In this document: positions 1-6,289 of the stretch, one piece after another
How the letters are laid out: each line of letters starts with the position of its first letter
Numbering within the stretch: the first letter of the stretch is position 1
Source of the DNA: Willaertia magna
Taxonomy: Eukaryota; Heterolobosea; Eutetramitea; Acrasida; Naegleriidae
Reading direction: 5' to 3'
Assembly (NCBI GenBank): GCA_902984215.1
Contig: CADWAF010000344.1
Coordinates: forward strand, 1-10,321
DNA: 10,321 nucleotides
Made by a program: the position numbers and the translations under genes
The notes under the pieces: generated by a model
Database searches by the model: none
What the model was told of the DNA's origin: nothing
Seen by the model: only the letters and a program-made list of their open reading frames with translations

Positions 1-1002
1 TTCTAAAACTATTTTCTCACTTTTTATATGTTCAACTTGTTTCTTTTTTATAATTTCATATTTTTTCATAATTTTCATTGCGTAAAAATTATTTTTACGC
101 TTTACAATGCGAACACAACCAAATGAACCAGTTCCTATAATTTGATATAATTCAAAATCTGATAAATTCCAATTGGATGGATCATCATTTTGTAAAGTAT
201 TATTTGTATTATCTGTATTACCAAATCGAAATTCTTTTAATTGTTGTTGATAATTTATTGAATGATTTTCATTTTGTTTACCATTTTGTGTTTGATTTTG
301 TAAAGTTTGTTGTGATTCTTGTTGCGGTATACCATTTAATTGTTGTATTAACGTCATTGTATTATTATTTAAATACCCATTATCATTTGGTTGATGATTT
401 AATGATGGATGATCTGTATTAGAAGAAGGTGGCGATTCAAAATATTGTTGTAATAAAGGATTATCATAAGATAAAACATTTACACTATAATTGGTATGAT
501 TACTACCCGTTGTTGATTGATTATTTAAATGTTGATTTAAATAATTTGCTGTCAACATTAAATGTTGATGGTTATTATTATTATGAACAACTAGTTGACT
601 GTCATTCATCATTGTTTGATGTCCATTATTATTATTACCGTGTACTATATAACTATTATTATTGTTGTTGTTATAGTTATTATTATTATTTATTGGAGAA
701 TAAGGGGAATGAGAAGAATTAGAAGATAAAGAAGAAGTTGAAGAAGAACGATTGGAAGAAAGAGCACTACTATTATAATAATGACTATAAAATCCAAATC
801 CACTGTTATTATTATTATTATTGTTATAATTAATAGAAGAATTATTGTTGTGTATTGTATTTGACAACCTATTCATGGGCGTTGCGGAAAATTGATGATG
901 ATGACTATCATTAGCGTTGTTAGTGTTACTGTTATTGTTGTTGTTGACATTATTAATGACATTATTGGAAAGATAGTTGTTGTTGGGTAATTGTTGAAAC
1001 AT
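1..1002 (-). CDS. AGC-family, PKA catalytic subunit-like protein kinase, N-terminal part (3' end beyond the window)
   Basis: The frame is open from an ATG at 1002-1000 to the window edge: 334 codons and no stop. An in-frame TAA at 1029-1027 supports this start, and AAAA precedes it. Residues 1 to about 281 are Asn/Ser/Gln/His-rich low complexity. The kinase N-lobe begins near residue 282 (DFELYQIIGTGSFG): the glycine loop GTGSFG is at 290-295, the ATP-anchoring Lys is K310 in YAMK, and the helix-C Glu is E329 in SEK. The K-to-E spacing of 19 equals that of mammalian PKA (K72, E91), and the following KKKQVEHI resembles the PKA KQIEH segment. Expected role: cytosolic or nuclear Ser/Thr phosphorylation, possibly cAMP-controlled if a regulatory subunit exists. 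The catalytic loop, DFG and C-tail lie outside the window, so PKA cannot be separated from related AGC kinases. The AGC assignment is strong; PKA-C is an inference from the N-lobe. Confidence 0.88.
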   Translation of the reverse strand, partial: MFQQLPNNNYLSNNVINNVNNNNNSNTNNANDSHHHQFSATPMNRLSNTIHNNNSSINYNNNNNNNSGFGFYSHYYNSSALSSNRSSSTSSLSSNSSHSPYSPINNNNNYNNNNNNSYIVHGNNNNGHQTMMNDSQLVVHNNNNHQHLMLTANYLNQHLNNQSTTGSNHTNYSVNVLSYDNPLLQQYFESPPSSNTDHPSLNHQPNDNGYLNNNTMTLIQQLNGIPQQESQQTLQNQTQNGKQNENHSINYQQQLKEFRFGNTDNTNNTLQNDDPSNWNLSDFELYQIIGTGSFGCVRIVKRKNNFYAMKIMKKYEIIKKKQVEHIKSEKIVLE

Positions 1003-1535
1003 TTTTCTTATCAATAATAATTAAATTAACGTAGGGCTTTTTCTTTTTTGAATAGATCCAATGGAAGTGTCAACAATCTTATTTTTTTCAATTAAATTAG
1101 CAAATTGCGAAATGGTTCTTTGTGTATGGCAATAAATAAAATTATTATTGTTGTTACCTCAAGAAGATCTTCGCTTTTAAAATAAATAACTTTATTCGTT
1201 TTTTTTGGTTGTTTTTTAATTACAAATGGTACATTACAATTAAAGTGGAATGCTGTACTTTACTTTAAGGCTTTTCTCCATTGTGTTTCTTTTTCATTAT
1301 TGTTGTTCAAGTAGTGTGTTATGCTCTACCACAATAGTATTATTTAAATCTTATCTGTACTAATCGTGCTGTTTTCGCTACTGGCAGATTCTTAATTTTT
1401 AAAAATTCTCAATTTGGTAATTTTAAGGACAAGTTTACTCATTAAAGCTAAAATCGTGACATTTTTGGAGGAATAGTTTAATATTTCAGCATTAGTGATG
1501 CAATTAAATAGTAAAATAATAATTTAAAACAATTA
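1003..1535. other. Intergenic spacer between carboxypeptidase 3' end and kinase start
   Basis: I see no convincing gene on either strand in these 533 bases. The stretch should hold the 3' UTR of the carboxypeptidase gene and the promoter and leader of the kinase gene. It has T-rich runs on the plus strand near 1197-1217 and a 14-base perfect AT palindrome at 1394-1407 (AATTTTTAAAAATT). A minus-strand AATAAA near 1191-1196 is about 340 nt past the carboxypeptidase stop, so its use as that gene's polyadenylation signal is doubtful. The kinase leader next to its ATG contains no upstream ATG. Confidence 0.7.
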
Positions 1536-4212
1536 TTATTCGTTAGTTGGAGGTGAAGGTGCAGTAATTGCATGATAATTTTCATTGCCTCTCTTCTTTC
1601 CCATTAAAAACAAATACACTGCGATTGATGTTGTAGTAATAGCAATTAATGCTGCAAATAAGGCAGCACCTACAGCAATATCTCTTTCTAATTGTAATGA
1701 AGTAACATCTCCAATTGTATCAAAAGCGTAAGGCGATGAAGGTTGTATAAATGTGTGTAAAGAAAATTGAATTTGATATTGATGTGTATTAAACACTGCA
1801 ATATAAAGATCTTCTTCTTCTTCAGTGGTAGCACCATTACCTAATGAAGCGAAGGTAGAATTTAAAACGATAACTAAAGGTCCTTCTTCTGGTCTTTCTT
1901 TACATTGAATTGCATCAAACGCTCTGGCATTTGGTCTTTGTGATTTTCTTACAAGTAAACAAACCTTAGATGTTGGTTGTGTAACTGTATCTAAATTAAC
2001 ATCATAAGTAATCATTGTAGAATTATTCCAATTAGCGCTTACAATAAAATAAGGTGTTTCTTTTGTATACTTTTCAACTTTTACAAAATACCATTCTTGT
2101 TGTTTTAATTCATGTGATGTTTTACCATTTGTATTTGATAACTTTTCTAAACGATGTTCACATGATTCACCTGTATAACCATCTTTACATTTACAATAAC
2201 CATTCTTACAAGTACCATGTCCATGACAATTCTTTAATAAAGTAGTACAAAGTAATTGATGATTTCTACATGGAATTCTATATTCTTGTAACTTTTCATC
2301 AAATAAATATTTTAAAAAGTTAGATGGTGTTAAAGTTTTAAATTTAACTGGAATTGTCTCACTTTCCGAACAAAAAGATAAATCTCTACCACTATCTTCA
2401 TTATCATTAACAGTAGTAGATAACTGTGTAATAAATCTCTTCAATAATTCCTTCATATTTCTCTTTTGATTATGAACAAAATGTCCATTACCAAAAACGG
2501 TAATAAAACTTAAATTATTTGAACTCTTCTCATAACCTGCAACTGTATCATTAACAAACCATAAATTTCTAGGTGCTTCTTTCCATTTCCTAATATTTTC
2601 ATATCTATTACCCATTGACAATAAATATCTTTCAATTTGCACTGGTCCATCCTGTAAATCAAAATTTCCCGCGTAAATTAAAACTCTAGTTTTTTCTGCG
2701 CTTTTCGCAACTAAATCTCTCAAATCAATTAAAATATCACTTTTTAAAGCTTGATATACAGTGGCATGTCTAGTTGACATAAAATCTTTACAAAAACCTT
2801 TAGAATCAATCTCTTCATCTGCGTGTATCGCTTTTCTAACTTCTTTTTGATTTAAATATGCTTCTAACCTTGGCTTATCAGTACTTGGTGAAAAATTCCT
2901 AATGTCATAAATATTTATAATTCCACTAGCAATTAATAAATAAGATTTAACTTCTTCACATGCTGAACCAGGTTCAATGGTATTTCCTTGTTTAATATGA
3001 CGGATACATTCTTCTTCTAAACTTCTAACTTGTAATAATTGTTGGAAACTTATTAATCCTTCCCAATATGCTTGTTCTGCTTTTAAATTACGTTGTATAA
3101 TTGGACTTGTAAATCCGTCACCAATCATTATTCCTGCAACTTGATGTTTTAAATGATTAATATTTTCATTTACATTTTGTATAAATATTCTTTCTGATAA
3201 TTTTGGTAAATAATGTCCTGCATAACTCTCTCCACTAGTATTACAAAAATATTTTACAAAAATTGTAATCATTTACAAAATACTAATAAAAAACATACCT
3301 CAATATTAATTTTCTATCTTTAAATTGTGGATACCTATCAAAAAAATTTAATAAAACATTATACAAATCTAATGACACTTGATCACCAGTTGTTGCAAAA
3401 GTTTCATTATTTTCAACATAACTAAATCCAGTACCAATTGGTTGATCAATAAATAATAAATCAGAATGTTCAATCCATGAAGCTTCTGGATTAAATTTTA
3501 AATAATAATTTTCATTATTCCCGCCTTCATTATTATTATTATTTGTATTTAAATTATTATTTGTGGAACCATAATTTGTAGTTGAATTTCTAATAATTGA
3601 AAAAGGACCAATAAATTCTTCAAAATTACCAATCATACTTGAAGCACTAGGTCCACCTTGTAACCATAAAAGAATTGGTCTTTTTAAATCTGAAGTTATA
3701 GTAGAAGATGTATTTCTACCAAAAAACCAATAAAATAAACTTCCTTTTCTTACATTGTTGTTATTAGAAGATGTAAAGGTTGGATGGATGGAAAGATAAC
3801 CGGAAAAGGAATATAAATGTTCATCTTGTTGATTAATAGGTCCATAACCTGGAAGTTCTAAAACTCTATGAACGTCATCCCAATTTGGATTTGTTGAAAA
3901 GGAAGACTTTACTGCGCTGTTAATGATCTTGTTATTATTGTTATTTGCATTATGATGAACTGTTGGTGTAGTAGTTTCTAATGTTGTAGTTATTGTTGGA
4001 ATGTTGTTATTGTGGGAAGGAATAGAGGTTTCTGCAGCTTGTACTTGAGAATTAGTTATTGAACCGAAAGAATTGGAAGAATAATTTAATAAACTTATGG
4101 AAAGTATAATAATAGCCAATGATAATATAATTAGTTTGGAATGATAATTGAAGTGAAATAAACTATTACTGGACGGCGAGCTTATGCGCTGTTGTTGTTT
4201 ATTGTTATTCAT
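1536..4212 (-). CDS. Membrane-anchored serine carboxypeptidase (peptidase family S10) with EGF-like module; two exons
   Basis: Exon 1 is 4212-3299 and exon 2 is 3234-1536; joined they give 870 residues and a TAA stop. S10 enzymes remove C-terminal residues from peptides in secretory or lysosomal compartments. A hydrophobic segment at about 26-43 is a signal peptide or anchor, followed by an Asn/Thr-rich linker. The S10 domain starts near 112, with ELPGYGP, SGYLS, LLWLQGGPSASS (182-193) and LLFIDQPIGTGFSYVE. The nucleophile is S308 in the spliced GESYAGHY, the Asp is D497 (LIYAGNFDLQDG) and the His is H556 (GNGHFV). The pattern is closest to the CPVL/SCPEP1 branch. Six cysteines at 634-663 form an EGF-like module (CHGHGTC...CKCKDGYTGESC). 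About 115 residues of unassigned, probably beta-rich lumenal sequence follow, then a span at about 824-848 and a basic tail with YHAI at 858-861. Usual S10 enzymes have about 420-500 residues. Several N-x-S/T sites suit a lumenal protein. The family is secure; localisation is inferred. Confidence 0.93.
3235..3298 (-). other. GT-AG spliceosomal intron, 64 nt, phase 2
   Basis: On the minus strand the donor reads AG|GTATGT and the acceptor ATACTAG|TGGAGAG. Unspliced, exon 1 runs into a stop after LILRYVFY. Removing exactly 64 bases joins TTG AG and T GGA GAG into L-S-G-E-S-Y-A-G-H-Y, restoring the S10 active-site motif in frame. No other GT/AG pair nearby does this as cleanly. The intron interrupts the Ser codon three residues before the catalytic Ser. 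It is more AT-rich than the flanking exons, with several T-runs. Confidence 0.93.
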
Positions 4213-4503
4213 ATTTATACTCTAATAAGTGTGTTAGTAACGTATTATTGTAAAAAATTTAATTATTTGTGATGTAAGTTTCCCTAATAAGAATGTTCTT
4301 AAAATGTTGTGTAAAAATGTTGTTTCGTTAATTAAAAGAGTAAGAAAAAGTTAGCAAAGGGTGTTGTTGTTTTTTTTTTTTCAAAGAAGTCAAACAGCAG
4401 GACAGAACATCTGTTTTTATACTAATCGCCATCATTATCCACTTTGCAGGCTGCGTGCAGTTGTGATAGGATTGTTTAAAATTGTTCAGAAGGACGAAGT
4501 GGT

Positions 4504-4598
4504 GCCGAAAGGATTAATATAATAAAAACATCTACTTTCAATATCCTTTAAACATTATAACTGAAAAGGATATTGTACATTATTGTTTTTATTTCGGC
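4504..4598. repeat. Imperfect long inverted repeat (hairpin, 95 nt)
   Basis: Three nested matching blocks read inward. GCCGAAA at 4504-4510 pairs with TTTCGGC at 4592-4598. AATAAAAACA at 4521-4530 pairs with TGTTTTTATT at 4584-4593, sharing the T positions 4592-4593 with the outer block. CAATATCCTTT at 4539-4549 pairs with AAAGGATATTG at 4565-4575. The loop is 15 nt. The left arm holds about 12 extra bases between the outer and middle blocks, and a mismatched 8-base interior loop separates the middle and inner blocks. It could be a decayed miniature element, a structured RNA or a 3'-processing signal. Confidence 0.75.
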
Positions 4599-4695
4599 AT
4601 AAATAACAATGAGCCATTTGTTTACTTTTGTTGATTCAAGTAATGAAAATAGCGAGGATATTACTTGCTTGATTTCCAAAAGACAGGGTATTAGA

Positions 4696-4728
4696 TAACA
4701 CTTTCTATTAGTAATTAATAAAGTGTTA
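4696..4728. repeat. Small perfect hairpin
   Basis: TAACACTTT at 4696-4704 is the exact reverse complement of AAAGTGTTA at 4720-4728, with a 15-nt AT-rich loop. It lies about 155 nt past the stop of the 301-residue hypothetical gene, probably in or just beyond its 3' UTR. No function is shown. Confidence 0.6.
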
Positions 4729-4881
4729 GCTTGTCAATGCAGTAAACACAACAAACAGCGGTGATGTTGTCGGCATTATTTTTTTGTGGAATCTTTCATT
4801 AAAGCTTTACGTGATAACTGTTACAACACGAAATAAAGATTGAAAATAATTTGATTTTTGTGTATAATCCCACTTTTATCT

Positions 4882-5787
4882 TTACAGGTAAGTAATGTTT
4901 TGTGCAAGAGTTTTATATAATTCAAACCTTTCAATTTCTTCTTCCAATAAACCAACTTGATGTAACAAATAATCTGTCAATCCCACACCTAAGGCACAAT
5001 ACTTTCTAATAAACCATTGAATACCAATAGTTAAATCTAATGTATCTATCATATCAGCTTGTACCATTAAACTTGTAGGATTAATCAATATACAACTAAA
5101 ACTAGAATTTGATTTGTCAGGCATTAACTTTATTGTTTCTTCATTATATTGAAATTCCATTAAATAAATTTGATTTGCAATTTCTTCAATCTTTTCTAAT
5201 TGTTCTTTCCATTCAATTAATTCTTTATGATTTAATTCACTTTTATGAGAAATAAATACTTCTTCCATAATCTTCTTTTGTGCTTGAACTTTATTTGTGT
5301 TTATTCTAATGGTACTTCTTGGTGAATACATCACTTCTTCTTTCTTTTCACATAAATCATTTCTTTTGCTGTCTTTTTTATTTTCTTTACTAGTGCTACT
5401 CTTGCCACTAGTACAGTAGCTATCCTTTTCAGGCGAAGGACTAGATAAACGCGTTGTGAGGCATTGTACTTCTTCACCGCCAATCAAAGAAATATTATGT
5501 GGTAGTGGAAGAGCTTGTTGAATGGACTGTATTGCTTTTCTGCAATTACCAATGAAGAGTACCTTTAATATTTGATACTCTTCTCTAAAATCTTTACTAC
5601 TACTGGTGGTATTGTTATTATAGTTATTATTACTATTGTCGTTTAAATAACAATATGAATTGCACGACTCAATATTCTTGCATTGCTGTTGTGTAGTGCT
5701 TAATTGAGTTAGTCTATTAGGGTTATGTTCTTTCAGTAAACTGTTTTTTCTACTGGAACGTTTAAATAGCTTAAGTAAGGATGTCAT
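4882..5787 (-). CDS. Hypothetical protein, 301 residues, unrecognised
   Basis: This is a complete frame from ATG at 5787 to TAA at 4884-4882, with an in-frame stop upstream of the ATG. Residues 1-20 are basic (LLKLFKRSSRK). Residues 21-66 are Gln/Asn/Ser-rich, and 112-170 are charged and Ser-rich, with SPSP and SPRS motifs. Two parts look folded: 71-110, starting with a strand-like YQILKVLFIGN, and 172-301, with a helical segment (IEWKEQLEKIEEIANQIYLMEF), a strand-like FSCILINP at 230-237 and an acidic C-terminal helix (LLEEEIERFELYKTLAQ). There is no signal peptide or membrane span. The LKVLFIGN start recalls the first strand of small GTPases, but no GxxxxGK[ST] P-loop and no NKxD follow, so a working GTPase is unlikely. 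It shows no visible similarity to the neighbouring paralogue pair. It is not Asn-homopolymer shadow, so I judge it a real gene of unknown function. Confidence 0.8.
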   Translation of the reverse strand: MTSLLKLFKRSSRKNSLLKEHNPNRLTQLSTTQQQCKNIESCNSYCYLNDNSNNNYNNNTTSSSKDFREEYQILKVLFIGNCRKAIQSIQQALPLPHNISLIGGEEVQCLTTRLSSPSPEKDSYCTSGKSSTSKENKKDSKRNDLCEKKEEVMYSPRSTIRINTNKVQAQKKIMEEVFISHKSELNHKELIEWKEQLEKIEEIANQIYLMEFQYNEETIKLMPDKSNSSFSCILINPTSLMVQADMIDTLDLTIGIQWFIRKYCALGVGLTDYLLHQVGLLEEEIERFELYKTLAQNITYL

Positions 5788-6289
5788 TATTATTATTTGG
5801 TGCTTTTAAGTTAAAGATTTTTAAGATTTTTAGTGTAGCTAATTTATCAGAAAATTTTGTTGTTGTGAATGAGGCATGTCAGCCGCCGAGACTTTCAGAC
5901 AATTTTTTTTGCTTTTTTAATTTTCAAAAGACATTGCTTTTGCCTTTATTTAAGGAGTTTGTCAACAATGTCTAAACAAGTAGATTTATTCGTCACAAAC
6001 CAACAAAATAATTTTAGACAAAATTAGCTTCGTAAATGCAATACTGTTTCGCTTGGAGCTCCGAACGTTGAATAAATTTATTTTGGAAAATGCGCAGTGC
6101 AGTTCAACTCAGTGTTAATTATTGTAATTTAACATTTCTTTTCTAAAGCCAACAAATTAATTCATTAATTTTTGCATAAATTTATTTTGTTGGTTTGTCG
6201 AAATTAAACAACAATGACTTATCTGTGATAGTCGTAACAAAAATGGAAAGTTGACAAGGCTCTACAATAAATTACATAATAATTTTAAT
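5788..6289. other. Intergenic spacer with a large inverted repeat
   Basis: No gene is supported in these 502 bases. The spacer should hold the 3' UTR of the 650-residue gene and the promoter and leader of the 301-residue gene. A 12-codon upstream frame in that leader (5877-5839, minus) ends about 50 nt before the main ATG and may be chance. The main structure is the inverted repeat at 5995-6198. Confidence 0.7.
5995..6198. repeat. Inverted repeat with 17-bp perfect arms, miniature-element-like (204 nt)
   Basis: ACAAACCAACAAAATAA at 5995-6011 is the exact reverse complement of 6182-6198. The similarity continues imperfectly outward for about 10 bases (5983-5992 against 6199-6209, with small gaps) and inward after one mismatch. 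A partial third copy of the arm (CCAACAAA, 6149-6156) can also pair with the right arm. The interior has no coding potential. The size and terminal arms resemble a MITE, but no clear target-site duplication is visible, so a plain hairpin is equally possible. Confidence 0.65.

Larger units (their letters stand above)
4213..4881. other. Intergenic spacer upstream of carboxypeptidase, with two inverted repeats
   Basis: No gene is supported in these 669 bases. The spacer should carry the 3' UTR of the 301-residue hypothetical gene and the promoter of the carboxypeptidase. The minus-strand sequence just before the carboxypeptidase ATG is TATAAAT, too close to act as a TATA box. The first 100 nt or so of leader hold no upstream ATG. 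A 12-base T run (A run on the coding strand) lies at 4370-4381. Two inverted repeats, 4504-4598 and 4696-4728, are listed separately. Confidence 0.7.

Noticed and set aside
177..722. Two plus-strand open frames (177-422 and 429-722) rich in Tyr, Val and Leu
   Set aside because: They are antisense shadows of the Asn/Gln-rich extension of the kinase gene: ATT/GTT/TTG triplets read in other frames give Tyr-, Leu- and Val-rich strings with no domain character.
2054..2245. Plus-strand 63-codon frame inside the carboxypeptidase
   Set aside because: It lies wholly antisense to the EGF-like region and adjacent coding sequence of the S10 gene, and its composition is that of a shadow frame.
3235..3272. 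ATG at 3272 as the start of a separate 578-residue gene
   Set aside because: The first 12 codons are intron sequence. The S10 motifs continue from exon 1 into exon 2 without loss when the GT-AG intron is removed, so there is one gene, not two.
4370..4381. Run of 12 T as a transcription terminator
   Set aside because: The run lies about 160 nt upstream of the carboxypeptidase start, not after a stop, and homopolymer T/A runs are common in AT-rich protist spacers.
4609..4698. Plus-strand 29-codon frame starting MSHLFTFVDS
   Set aside because: It is non-repetitive and has an acceptable start context, but it is too short to support alone, matches nothing I know and ends inside the small hairpin.
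4872..4893. Plus-strand splice-like signals: a pyrimidine-rich stretch ending in CAG, and CAG|GTAAGT at 4885-4893
   Set aside because: The match to donor and acceptor consensus is striking, but the sequence is the antisense of the last codons (TYL, stop) of a minus-strand gene and no plus-strand gene surrounds it. An antisense transcript cannot be excluded without RNA data.
5781..5975. Plus-strand 64-codon frame (MSLLLFGAFKLK...)
   Set aside because: It starts inside the first codons of the minus-strand 301-residue gene and runs through that gene's leader. It is Phe/Leu-rich from T-rich DNA and has no domain, so chance is the simpler reading.
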